A DNA stretch of 64,000 bases from positions 1 to 64,000 of the forward strand of contig NZ_RFFL01000001.1 of the NCBI RefSeq assembly GCF_003696285.1, in the 5' to 3' direction. Position 1 is the first letter of the stretch, and each line of letters starts with the position of its first letter. The position numbers and the translations under genes are program-made. Positions 7,854-16,684 of the stretch are shown piece after piece. Below the pieces are notes generated by a model. It had not been told where the DNA came from, ran no database searches, and was given only the letters and a program-made list of their open reading frames with translations. This DNA is from Stutzerimonas nitrititolerans. Lineage in GTDB: Bacteria > Pseudomonadota > Gammaproteobacteria > Pseudomonadales > Pseudomonadaceae.

Positions 7854-10457
7854 TTAAGCTAATCTGCTGTTGCGTTGGCGGAAAGCAGCCGCTAAGAGAG
7901 TTTCTTTCTTGTTCTGGTAAGCGACCGAGTCCTCGACCCGCCATGCATACTGCATAGCAGGCGTCGATGGATGACCTTGCAAAGCAAGCCCATCCAAGTG
8001 CCGATTGAAGTCTGCCTGCTGGCTATCAAGCAAGAAGCTATTGATCCGCTCTAGGCTTGTGATCGCATTGACCTTACTGCCGTCTACCGACATATGCTCG
8101 AGTATCTCGATCATATGTCGCCAACGCTGGACTCGAGATATAAGTTCGACAATGGCTTTCTCCTTTACGAGAGTGGCCTCCCCTATGTAGGCCTCGGTCA
8201 GCACCCATATCATCGGCCCGAGAGTTTCTGGGGGAAGCTTGTCGATCGTCAGATACTTATTGCCGACCTTGACTGCCTTGAAAGCCAGAATTCCTTTGGC
8301 AAGCTGCTCAGCCTCGACAATTCCGGCTTCACGTTCACCCCACCAATCCCTCATGCGCTGAATGCCATTGTCGACGAGCTCATTAATGGATTTTTCCGGA
8401 AAGAGCATGGCCTTGTAGAGCAGTTGGCTGATGGCGTTGAAGGCACCCTCTTCCACGCTAAACAGATATCGGTACTCAATATCACTCAACGTCTCGCAGA
8501 CCAATACGACCAGGTCCCAGACTTTCTCCAGGTCAACGACGGTTCCGAAACCGCCGCCTGCACCGGGCCCGAAAACCAGGTTGGCTTTGCAATGCAAGGA
8601 AAACTGATCCAACGTAAGGCTGATGCCAAAATCCACTTCCGCCCCTATACCAAACGCAACGTTTCCTTCCGCCTTGATCTGCGCCAGCGCATTCCAGTTG
8701 GAGTTTCCGCTGGTCAGCGCGCCGGGGTTGCTTGAGTTCTTGCCGAAGTCGGCTGGTGGGAGCCATTCGACCGCACCGCTGAGTGCGCCGCCGACCTCTC
8801 CCCCCGCAAACCCTTCGGCTTTCAGGCCAGCGCGGCCGCCGGCCTTGCTGGCGTCGATCGATGGCGTCCCAAGTAAAGCAAGCGCGCCGGAGGGGCCTTC
8901 AGCCGCGCCTTTGCCAGTTTTGATGCCGGCTTCGACACCACCCTTAACCCCCGCGAAACAGGACAGCTCCAGGCTGCCGTTGAGGCGGAAGCTGCCGAAC
9001 GAATGCCGGACCGGATCACCCAGGGCATTTCGGTAGCTGATCTGTAGCGTGCTGCCTGCGCGCGACGGAAAGTAGGTCGTGGTGGTGATCCTGCCTTCGG
9101 CCAGGGAGAAGGCGGCTTCGCATTTGACCCCGACGTCGATCTCGCCCTTGGCGGGATTGAAGCTTTTGATGCCCGCACTGGCGCTGGCTGCAAAGCGTAG
9201 CGCATGTGCTTCGGCGGACAGGGCGAACCGGTCGTTGTCACGTTGGGGCGACTCGTACTGGTACAGCTCCTGGTGCAGCGTGTTGAGCAGGTTGTCGTCC
9301 TGGGATTTCCAGAGCGACAGCTTGCCCTCGAGCTTGCCCAGCGGTCCGGCCTTGGCGCTTTCGCCGATCTGCGTTTTGATCTCGTCCATCAGGTCCTTGA
9401 CCAGGGCCGGACTGAGGGGCTTCTCGCGCATGACCTGCGTATGGAGCTTGTAGCGCCAGGTCTTTGTGATGCGGCCCCAGAAACGCTCCGACACGTAGTA
9501 GCGGCGGTCCGGCGTGCTGAAGATGACGACTTCGCGTATGCCATGGGTGGTGGCACGGCCGCGCCCGGTTTCGACGGAACGGCTGCGCGAATAGGGACTG
9601 TTCGGGTCCGGTTTGCCACCGCCGGCGAAGGTTTCGGCATTCTTGGACCCTGTGCTCGCCGGGAGGCGTGCCTGTAGTGCGGCGATCTCCGCTTCGATCT
9701 GCGCAACCTTCCTGGCACACAGCGTGCGCCAGTTGTTCTCCACGGCGGTATGAACGTGGCCGCGTCGGACCGCGGCGAGCGTGCCGTACCGGTCGAAGAA
9801 GTCGCGCGCATCTCGCAACTCGGCGATTTGCGCCTGAAGGTCCGCCTCCTTCGTATCCGGCACCACTGTTGGCGGCTGAATCGCCTTGAGCTCGATCAGC
9901 CCGGCATCCTCGGCTTTGCCGGCCCACTCCCGCTTCCTGCAGGCCGTACAGGTGCAGGCCGCCTCGGGGTTGGCGGCCGTCTTCAGGCACTGGCTGGCGC
10001 TGGCCTGGGCGACGATGCCGTGGAACTCGTCCATCAGCGCCTGGACCCGATCGACCTCGGTTTTCAGTTCGCGCGAGTAGGCTTCGGTCAGGACGAAGAG
10101 ACGGTTCTCGTCCCCGGTAAAATGCACAACGTCCACTACCTCGTCCGAACAGGGCGGCGCGCCCTTGACCGCTGCACTGCTGCAATCACCGGCGTGTTGC
10201 GGCGGAGGCAGTTCGGTGGGCTGTCTCGCCTGGCTGGGTGTTGTGGGTGGTACCGTCGCGGGCTTGGCCGGTGCCCCGCTGGTAGGGGCGGTTGGCTGGC
10301 CAGAGCCTGGGATATTTAGCTTCCAGCCGGCCTGGATCTTGTTCCGGTCCTGGATGATGGGGTTGGTGGCCTGAATGTCCGCCTGGCTGATGCCACGAGC
10401 TTTGGCAATCGATTCGAGCGTGTCGCCTGCCTGGACGACGTAGGCACTACTGGTCAT
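7854..10457 (-). CDS. LysM-domain putative type VI secretion effector
   Basis: An 867-residue protein with no Sec signal. A LysM domain lies at residues about 4-49 (YVVQAGDTLESIAKARGIS ... IQAGWKLNIPG), followed by a Pro/Thr-rich linker (about 50-90), a mixed helical region with a Cys cluster (CTCTACRKREW near 170), and a long Gly/Ala-rich stretch (about 440-640) with alternating small and hydrophobic residues that could insert in membranes. The C-terminal 200 residues are helical. It is third in a vgrG-tap-effector array; its ATG has AAGGA upstream and sits 12 bp from the adaptor stop. That position and the DUF4123 partner argue for a VgrG-loaded cargo. No toxin motif was recognised, so the activity is unknown; a pore-forming mode is a guess. 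Confidence 0.7.
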   Translation of the reverse strand: MTSSAYVVQAGDTLESIAKARGISQADIQATNPIIQDRNKIQAGWKLNIPGSGQPTAPTSGAPAKPATVPPTTPSQARQPTELPPPQHAGDCSSAAVKGAPPCSDEVVDVVHFTGDENRLFVLTEAYSRELKTEVDRVQALMDEFHGIVAQASASQCLKTAANPEAACTCTACRKREWAGKAEDAGLIELKAIQPPTVVPDTKEADLQAQIAELRDARDFFDRYGTLAAVRRGHVHTAVENNWRTLCARKVAQIEAEIAALQARLPASTGSKNAETFAGGGKPDPNSPYSRSRSVETGRGRATTHGIREVVIFSTPDRRYYVSERFWGRITKTWRYKLHTQVMREKPLSPALVKDLMDEIKTQIGESAKAGPLGKLEGKLSLWKSQDDNLLNTLHQELYQYESPQRDNDRFALSAEAHALRFAASASAGIKSFNPAKGEIDVGVKCEAAFSLAEGRITTTTYFPSRAGSTLQISYRNALGDPVRHSFGSFRLNGSLELSCFAGVKGGVEAGIKTGKGAAEGPSGALALLGTPSIDASKAGGRAGLKAEGFAGGEVGGALSGAVEWLPPADFGKNSSNPGALTSGNSNWNALAQIKAEGNVAFGIGAEVDFGISLTLDQFSLHCKANLVFGPGAGGGFGTVVDLEKVWDLVVLVCETLSDIEYRYLFSVEEGAFNAISQLLYKAMLFPEKSINELVDNGIQRMRDWWGEREAGIVEAEQLAKGILAFKAVKVGNKYLTIDKLPPETLGPMIWVLTEAYIGEATLVKEKAIVELISRVQRWRHMIEILEHMSVDGSKVNAITSLERINSFLLDSQQADFNRHLDGLALQGHPSTPAMQYAWRVEDSVAYQNKKETLLAAAFRQRNSRLA

Positions 10458-10469
10458 GGTGCATGTTCC

Positions 10470-11324
10470 TTATGCAATCGTTTGCTCGAGCGCGTCGAGC
10501 TTCTCGCCTTTGGCCAGGTCCTGGCGGGTGAGTATCTGGCGGGCGTGCTCGGAGCGGAAAAACTCCTCCGAACGCTGAAGGTCGAGGCGCAGCCAGCGTT
10601 CCTGGGACGCCAGGTCATCGAAGCCCCACTGGTCGGCTTCGACGAGTGCCTCGAGCACACGCGCCTCGGTGGCGGCCGGATGATGCGGCCGGTAGTCGCC
10701 GGAAAGCTGCGCGGCGATCAGTGGCAGGCGCGCCTGGGCCAACTGTGCCTGGCGCTCGTCGTCGAGCCAGAACCAGCCAGGCGCCTTGGTGACGCCGTTC
10801 CACGGCACCAGCCGCGTAACCTGACGCCAGCCATGCTCGTTGCGCCAGGCCATGGCCGAGAACGGGCCGAGGAAGTCCAGAGCCTCCTCGGGCGACATGA
10901 CGGCAAACAGCGGCTCGAGCCAGCGCGGCTCGAAGAAGCGGAACATGCGCTGCTGGTTGCGCTCGTCCCGGACGCTCAACAGGCTGCGGCAATGTGCGGC
11001 CGCCTGATCGGGCTGGACGTGGTCTTCCAGCCAGAGCACGCAACCGGCGTCCAGCTGGTTCAGCATGGCGGCGGCATAGTCGAGCAGGTGCGGATGGTCC
11101 TCGCACTCGACAAGGCAGGGGCTGACCTTGTAGAGCTCGGCATAGGGCGTATCGACGACCAGCGGGTACCAGGTTGGCAACCCGTCGTTGGCCTTGAGGT
11201 AGACCTGCATGGCCAGGTCCTCGTCGAATGCCCCGTCGAGAATGACGAAGCGGCGAGCGCCGATGCTCGTACGGGCCTGCTCCAGCGGCATCGGGATAGA
11301 CTGGATGGCCGATAGCTTATGCAT
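10470..11324 (-). CDS. DUF4123 type VI effector adaptor (Tap/TEC)
   Basis: A 284-residue DUF4123 protein. Such adaptors chaperone a specific effector onto its VgrG spike. Family features are an early [39 protein letters not shown] and [41 protein letters not shown]. The ATG at 11324 is preferred over 11345 because gaggtg lies about 9 bases upstream; it overlaps the vgrG stop by 8 bases, so translation is coupled. It is located between vgrG and the LysM effector. Confidence 0.9.
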   Translation of the reverse strand: MHKLSAIQSIPMPLEQARTSIGARRFVILDGAFDEDLAMQVYLKANDGLPTWYPLVVDTPYAELYKVSPCLVECEDHPHLLDYAAAMLNQLDAGCVLWLEDHVQPDQAAAHCRSLLSVRDERNQQRMFRFFEPRWLEPLFAVMSPEEALDFLGPFSAMAWRNEHGWRQVTRLVPWNGVTKAPGWFWLDDERQAQLAQARLPLIAAQLSGDYRPHHPAATEARVLEALVEADQWGFDDLASQERWLRLDLQRSEEFFRSEHARQILTRQDLAKGEKLDALEQTIA

Positions 11325-13371
11325 AGCCGTGCACCTCGCATGCACCCTGCGCGCACAGGCTGCAATTCTTCTCGACGAGCAGATGACCGGCCAGCGCCTG
11401 GGTTCGATAGAAGTTGACGGTCGTTCCGGGACCGGTCCCGGGGTCTACCGCTTCGCTGTTCAGGGGCAGGCTCGGTGTGGCGCCGGGGCCCCTGCCGGGC
11501 GCGCCACCCGAGTTGACCTTCACCTGTGCGCCCACGATGGTGACACCGCCGGGATCGAGCTTGATGAAGCTGCCGCCGGCCTGGATGGTCAGCTCCGCGC
11601 CGGCGTCGATCACGATCTTCTGCCCGGTCGAGAGATGAAATTCCTTACCGACGCTGACGTACTGCCCGGTGCCGATCTTCGTGTGCTGCGCCTGGGCGAT
11701 CGTCAGGTGGTCGCTGGCCTTGAGCTGGACCTTGCGATCCAGCAGCGTCGTGCGGTGTTCTTCCTTGCGCAGCTCCGTGTAGCTGTTGGCCTCGACCGTA
11801 TCGTGTCGCTCGTGGCCGACATGGATGCGCTGGTCGTTCCGGATATGTTCGTCCCAGTCACGCTGGGCATGGATGTAGATCTGTTCCTCGCCCTTGCGGT
11901 CCTCGATGCGCAGTTCGTTGTAGCCGCCACCCCCCGGGGAGCTGAGTGTCTTGAAGACGGAGCGGGTCTTGTGGGCGGGCAGCTCGTACGGCACCTCATT
12001 TTCGAGGTGGTACAGGCAGCCTGTGACGAGTGGCTGGTCGGGATCGCCTTCGAGGAAGGTGACCAGGACTTCCATCCCCACGCGCGGTATGGCGACACCG
12101 CCGTATCGACCACCCGCCCAACTGCTGGATACCCTCAGCCAGCAACTGGTCCGGTCATCGTCCTGGCCATGTCTGTCCCAGTGGAACTGGACGCGGACGC
12201 GGCCATACCGATCACAATGGATCTCCTCGCCATGGGGTCCCGTCACCCGCGCGGTCTGGCTGCCGCTGATGGTCCGCTTCGGATGGCGAAGCGGCGGGCG
12301 ATAGATCGCGCCCCAGGGCGTTGCGACGAAGGCATTGCGGTAGCCCTGCGTGAAATCCAGATCGTCATCATTGGCCGATGTGATGGACTCTTCCAGCACC
12401 TGGGGCTGTTTCCCCTCGTGGACCAGGTCGGTCAGCAGCCACAGGTCGTTCCAGTCAGCGCGAGGATGCCCGGCGAGCGGCAGGAAGTGACCGCTGACCA
12501 GCCTGGCGATATCGCTTCTGCCCTCTGCCACGTGCAGGTCGGCGCGATGACGCTCCACGGCCCGGCGACTCAGGTACCTGCCATGGCCGCGATCCGAGAA
12601 GCGGCCTGGATAGTCGTAGTCCTCGAGTTCGTGCGATGCCTCGTCCTGGTGTGTCGCCTCCATGAGCACACGAGGCGTTTCGAAGTTGTAGTCGCGACGC
12701 GTCACGCGCGAGGTGCGCGTGTTGGCCTGGGCCGAGAACGCACGGACCACCTGATGATCAGCCACCATGCCGGTGTCCTGTTGGTAGGACCCGGCAGGCA
12801 GTTCCGGGAACCCCGTCTGGTCATCGCCGAAAACCAGGACATGCTCGGTCGGCGTGTGCTCGAAGTGGTAGTGGATGCCCTCCTCTTCACACAGCCGGTT
12901 GACGAAGTGCAGGTCGCTCTCGTCGTATTGAACGCAGTATTCGCGTGGCTCGTACTGGCCGGACAGCTGGAAGCGGAACTTGTCCGAGAGAATTCCGTGC
13001 TCCTTGAGCACCGTCGCGATGATGTCCGGTACGTTCTGGTGCTGGAAAATGCGCTGGTTGTGCCGGTGGGCCAGATATTGCAGCTGCGGCACCAGCGTCA
13101 CCCGGTAGCGCGTCATGCGCTTGCCGGACTCGCCCTGCGCCGCGCTGTAGAGCAAGCCGTGAAAGCCGGCACCCGAGGCGTCGATCTCCAGGAAGGCGGG
13201 ACAGTCTCGGAGTGCGAGGTAGTCGACGTCCGGACGATCGCTGATCAGTTCGATGTCGAACGCGTAGGCGGTGTTGATACCTTCGCGGCCCTTGAACGAC
13301 AGGATCTGGAAGTCATGGCTGACGCCGAGGATCCTGAGTGTGAACTGCTTTTGGTTCGCCGATGAGAACAT
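11317..13371 (-). CDS. vgrG: Type VI secretion tip protein VgrG (TssI)
   Basis: The spike protein at the tip of the type VI tail tube, 684 residues. The gp27-like part covers about 1-380 ([22 protein letters not shown]). The gp5-OB/needle part follows, with [30 protein letters not shown] and [15 protein letters not shown], then the beta-helix repeats ([39 protein letters not shown]). After residue about 620 there is a short Gly/Pro extension ending in [15 protein letters not shown], with no recognisable enzyme domain. The start at 13371 is chosen for GGAAGCAGG just upstream and because the family starts near here. No structural tss genes are present, so this is an orphan vgrG island. Confidence 0.95.
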   Translation of the reverse strand: MFSSANQKQFTLRILGVSHDFQILSFKGREGINTAYAFDIELISDRPDVDYLALRDCPAFLEIDASGAGFHGLLYSAAQGESGKRMTRYRVTLVPQLQYLAHRHNQRIFQHQNVPDIIATVLKEHGILSDKFRFQLSGQYEPREYCVQYDESDLHFVNRLCEEEGIHYHFEHTPTEHVLVFGDDQTGFPELPAGSYQQDTGMVADHQVVRAFSAQANTRTSRVTRRDYNFETPRVLMEATHQDEASHELEDYDYPGRFSDRGHGRYLSRRAVERHRADLHVAEGRSDIARLVSGHFLPLAGHPRADWNDLWLLTDLVHEGKQPQVLEESITSANDDDLDFTQGYRNAFVATPWGAIYRPPLRHPKRTISGSQTARVTGPHGEEIHCDRYGRVRVQFHWDRHGQDDDRTSCWLRVSSSWAGGRYGGVAIPRVGMEVLVTFLEGDPDQPLVTGCLYHLENEVPYELPAHKTRSVFKTLSSPGGGGYNELRIEDRKGEEQIYIHAQRDWDEHIRNDQRIHVGHERHDTVEANSYTELRKEEHRTTLLDRKVQLKASDHLTIAQAQHTKIGTGQYVSVGKEFHLSTGQKIVIDAGAELTIQAGGSFIKLDPGGVTIVGAQVKVNSGGAPGRGPGATPSLPLNSEAVDPGTGPGTTVNFYRTQALAGHLLVEKNCSLCAQGACEVHGYA

Positions 13372-13542
13372 CCTGCTTCCTCTGCTTCCGTGCATGGCTC
13401 TGCAATGAGCCGACCTGGCATCCAGTGCAGGCGCGGAGGCTACCGGCAACGCACTGGCAAGTTCTTGCGCACCGTTGCGTCACTTCACATTCACAAAGGA
13501 AACGATCGGGAAACGAGACCTGGATCAAATTCGGGCAACGGA

Positions 13543-14046
13543 TTACTTCGCCGAATTCTGGGCTGCTTCGTCCGGTGTCCCATCCTGTTCCCGCAGGAGC
13601 TGTGCATAGCGCATCTCCCCTTCGCTACCGCGGAACACGCGATGATCGATCTCAGTGAGCTGACGTCGGCGCTCGGCAATGGCCAGCGCCTTCGCCTTTT
13701 CCTCGCCGTAAAGATCGATCCGAAACGACTTCTTCAGCGGCTTGCCATCGCGTCGTTTGGTTTGCGCCACCCAGTACCAGTACTTGCCCATCCGATAGCG
13801 CGTGACCCCGGGATGACCACTGGTATTGGACGAGCGAACCTGCTCGCGTATGTCACGGCTGAATCTTGGCGGATGCCGCAGCAGTTGCTCGTCCCTGAAG
13901 GCCGTGGCCTTTTCCAGCGCCGCCGACTCACCGCCGTGCTTCAGGAACGGGAATTCCTTCTCGACTCGCTTGGTGCCGTCGCGATAAAGCGTGACGCGCC
14001 AGGCCCTGGCCCCGTTGTAATGAGTGATCGCGGTGATCGCATACAT
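13543..14046 (-). CDS. AP2/ERF-like DNA-binding protein
   Basis: A 167-residue basic protein. The central SGHPGVTRYRMGKYWYWVAQTKRRDGKPLKKSFRI region (about 78-112) has the pattern of AP2 domains, three beta strands with the G-V-x-R-x(5-8)-W signature. In bacteria these occur in mobile elements and phage, often with nucleases; no nuclease motif is seen here. The N-terminal half (YNGARAWRVTLYRDGTKRVEKEFPF) resembles another strand-rich repeat of the same type. It lies upstream of vgrG with a 171-bp gap on the same strand. It could be a regulator of the island; this is inference. Confidence 0.55.
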   Translation of the reverse strand: MYAITAITHYNGARAWRVTLYRDGTKRVEKEFPFLKHGGESAALEKATAFRDEQLLRHPPRFSRDIREQVRSSNTSGHPGVTRYRMGKYWYWVAQTKRRDGKPLKKSFRIDLYGEEKAKALAIAERRRQLTEIDHRVFRGSEGEMRYAQLLREQDGTPDEAAQNSAK

Positions 14047-14525
14047 CTCGAGGCACCTTGGATTATTGAGGCAGCGGGCGAGTTGCTGCGGTCATCGCGC
14101 GCTGTGTGGTATGGCAAGCCCGATCAGCTTTATGTCACATCCCGACGAAAAAGCACTGGAGGGGCCGGACGTGCAACGATCGTAGCTTCGATGCGTTCGG
14201 GCGCCAGTTACGGTCGGTCATTTTCAGGAATGGTCACTACAGGCGCAACGCCGGCATCGACCATCCTTGTGGCTCGTCACGCAGTCTGTACCGGGCCATG
14301 GTACCGAGCCGTCACCCGTGACATGAATGACGTAGGCGTATTGGCGAGCGCGGAGGGAACAGCACCCAGTTGTTGGCTTCAGGGACGTCGATGTCCCGAA
14401 AAGGTCCTTCCCTGACAGCTGATATTCATCGAAGAGGCACCGTCCCGCCGAGCGGCACGGTCTACAGTGATGAAAAGAAGCCGAGTCGAAAAGCTTCGTT
14501 AGCCGCCTGAACAGGAGAAGCCGTG
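14047..14525. other. Intergenic region before catalase
   Basis: About 480 bases between the divergent AP2 and catalase genes. No supported gene. AGGAG at 14513-14517 is the ribosome binding site of the catalase. No OxyR-type site was recognised by eye. Confidence 0.5.
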
Positions 14526-16025
14526 ATGAGTGATCCGAACGAGAAACCGATTACAGGCTCGACCATGAGCACCGGCGCGCCGGCGCCCAGCGACCGCAAC
14601 TCCCTCACCATCGGCGCCAACGGCCCGATCATGCTGCACGATGTGCATTTTCTGGAGCAGATGGCGCACTTCAACCGCGAAAAGGTTCCCGAGCGCCAGC
14701 CTCATGCCAAGGGTGCCGGTGCCTTCGGTTTTTTCGAAACCACCGAGGACGTGTCCGCCTACACCAGGGCCGCGCTGTTCCAGAAGGGCTGCCAGACCGA
14801 GATGCTGGCGCGCTTTTCCACGGTCGCCGGGGAGATGGGCAGCCCGGATACCTGGCGCGATGTGCGTGGCTTTTCCCTGAAGTTCTACACCGACGAAGGC
14901 AACTACGACCTGGTGGGCAACAACACGCCGATCTTCTTCGTGCGCGATCCGATGAAATTCCCGCACTTCATTCGCAGCCAGAAACGCCTGCCCGATTCGG
15001 GGCTGCGCGACAATCACATGCAGTGGGACTTCTGGACCAACAACCCCGAGTCGGCGCATCAGGTGACCTACCTGATGGGCGATCGAGGCCTGCCGCGCAC
15101 CTGGCGGCACATGAACGGCTATGGCTCGCACACCTTCATGTGGGTCAACGCCGCCGGCGAGCGGTTCTGGGTCAAGTATCACTTCCATACCGAGCAGGGC
15201 ATGGCGTTCTTCAGCAATGCCGAAGCGGCCGACATGGCGGGCATCGATGCGGACTACCATCGCCGCGACCTGTTCGAGGCCATTGCCCGTGGCGAATACC
15301 CGAGCTGGGAATTGTCGGTGCAGGTCATGCCCTATGCCGATGCCAGGAACTACCGCTTCAACCCCTTCGACCTGACCAAGATCTGGTCGCACAAGGACTA
15401 TCCGCTGATCAAGGTGGGCCGGATGACGCTCAACCGCAATCCGCAGAACTTCTTCGCCGAGATCGAGCAGGCGGCCTTTTCCCCCGGCAACACGGTGCCC
15501 GGCATCGGCCTGTCGCCGGACAAGATGCTGCTCGGCCGCGCCTTTGCCTACAACGATGCGCAGCGCAACCGCATCGGCACCAATTTCCACCAGTTGCCGG
15601 TGAACCGGCCCAAGGTGGCGGTGAACACCTACATGTTCGATGGCCAGATGGCCTATGAACACAGCGGCAACGCCCCGGTGTATGCACCCAACAGCGAAGG
15701 TCGCAGCTGGGCCGATACCGAGGGGCAGATGAAGGATGGTTGGGAAGCGGACGGCGACATGGTACGCAGCGCCTACACCTTGCACGCGGAGGATGACGAC
15801 TTCAGCCAGCCGGGCACCCTGGTGCGTGAAGTGTTCGACGACGCGCAGCGCGCCAGGCTGGTCGAACAGGTGGCCGGCAGCCTGCTGGGCGGCGTGCGCA
15901 GCCCGGTGCTGGAGCGCGCCTTCGACTACTGGAAGAGCATCGACCCCGACGTGGGTCGCCGGATCGAAGAGAAGGTCCGTGCGGGTGCCGCGCCCGAGCC
16001 GGTGCCTGGCATGGGCGAATCCTGA
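14526..16025 (+). CDS. Monofunctional heme catalase (clade 3, KatA-like)
   Basis: Breaks down hydrogen peroxide to water and oxygen; 499 residues, typical of small-subunit catalases. Visible motifs are [20 protein letters not shown] with the catalytic-site region, [21 protein letters not shown], the catalytic Asn region [14 protein letters not shown], and the proximal heme ligand Tyr in [11 protein letters not shown]. There is no signal peptide, so it is probably cytoplasmic. The ATG at 14526 follows AGGAG; an in-frame GTG at 14523 is too close to be preferred. It is transcribed alone and ends in a strong hairpin. Confidence 0.95.
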   Translation: MSDPNEKPITGSTMSTGAPAPSDRNSLTIGANGPIMLHDVHFLEQMAHFNREKVPERQPHAKGAGAFGFFETTEDVSAYTRAALFQKGCQTEMLARFSTVAGEMGSPDTWRDVRGFSLKFYTDEGNYDLVGNNTPIFFVRDPMKFPHFIRSQKRLPDSGLRDNHMQWDFWTNNPESAHQVTYLMGDRGLPRTWRHMNGYGSHTFMWVNAAGERFWVKYHFHTEQGMAFFSNAEAADMAGIDADYHRRDLFEAIARGEYPSWELSVQVMPYADARNYRFNPFDLTKIWSHKDYPLIKVGRMTLNRNPQNFFAEIEQAAFSPGNTVPGIGLSPDKMLLGRAFAYNDAQRNRIGTNFHQLPVNRPKVAVNTYMFDGQMAYEHSGNAPVYAPNSEGRSWADTEGQMKDGWEADGDMVRSAYTLHAEDDDFSQPGTLVREVFDDAQRARLVEQVAGSLLGGVRSPVLERAFDYWKSIDPDVGRRIEEKVRAGAAPEPVPGMGES

Positions 16026-16056
16026 GCCTCACGCACCGGAGTAAATCCAGCCGAAC

Positions 16057-16090
16057 GCAAAAGGCCAGGTCGTGGGACCTGGCCTTTTGC
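16057..16090. terminator. Bidirectional terminator
   Basis: A perfect 14-bp inverted repeat gcaaaaggccaggt / acctggccttttgc (16057-16070, 16077-16090) with a 6-base loop and T/A runs on both flanks, lying between the convergent catalase and heme oxygenase genes. Confidence 0.93.
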
Positions 16091-16105
16091 TGTGGTGCAG
16101 CGCGG

Positions 16106-16684
16106 TCAGAGTGGGCCGCTCTCCGCTGGCTCCGGGACCGAGGAGCGAGCTTCAAGGGCCGCGGCAGTGATGAACAGCTCGAATGTCGCCTCGGCGGCGG
16201 CCAGCATGGCCGGCCAGCCAAGGGGATGGGCGGCTGCCTCCAGGCGTTCGAGGAAACCGGGCCAGAGCCTGCCGACATCGCCATGTTCCAGGTACCGGGT
16301 CGGCGCCCTGGGGACGATCAGATGCAGCCGGCGCGCAAGAACCCGCCCGCCCAGGCGCGAGCCCTCCAGCACATAGGCGGCGCCCCAGCAGCTGGCGGGA
16401 TCGGGTAGTTGCAACGCCGGTAGCGGCACAGGTAACGGGTCGCCCAGTGTCTGCAGATCGGTCGCCAGCGCCTGGCGTCTGACGCGCGACGGCCAGTCGT
16501 CCAGCAGGGCGGTGACGCCCGCCTGCTCCAGTGCGACTTCCAGGCTGCCCAGCACGCGGCTGTGGGCACGCAGGAACCGGCGGTAGCCACCTGGCTGATC
16601 GAAGCCGAAACCGGCGTAGGCGGCATCCACCTGTTCATGCAAGGGGGCGGTTGCCGTCCTGAGGCGGGTGCGCCATTCAGCCAT
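16106..16684 (-). CDS. bphO: Heme oxygenase BphO (biliverdin-forming)
   Basis: Cleaves heme to biliverdin, the chromophore of the bacteriophytochrome encoded upstream. 192 residues. The proximal heme-ligand region is LRTATAPLHEQVDAAY (His near 17), with the later GYRRFLRAHSRVLG and WGAAYVLEGSRLGGRVLARRL (distal helix with Gly residues), all typical of BphO. The start MAEWRTRLR at 16684 overlaps the kinase stop by 8 bases. It is the last gene of the operon, whereas bphO more often precedes bphP. Confidence 0.88.
   Translation of the reverse strand: MAEWRTRLRTATAPLHEQVDAAYAGFGFDQPGGYRRFLRAHSRVLGSLEVALEQAGVTALLDDWPSRVRRQALATDLQTLGDPLPVPLPALQLPDPASCWGAAYVLEGSRLGGRVLARRLHLIVPRAPTRYLEHGDVGRLWPGFLERLEAAAHPLGWPAMLAAAEATFELFITAAALEARSSVPEPAESGPL

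Noticed and set aside
13390..14415. A 341-codon plus-strand frame over the AP2 gene
   Set aside because: No domain pattern; it covers the AP2-like gene antisense and an intergenic region.
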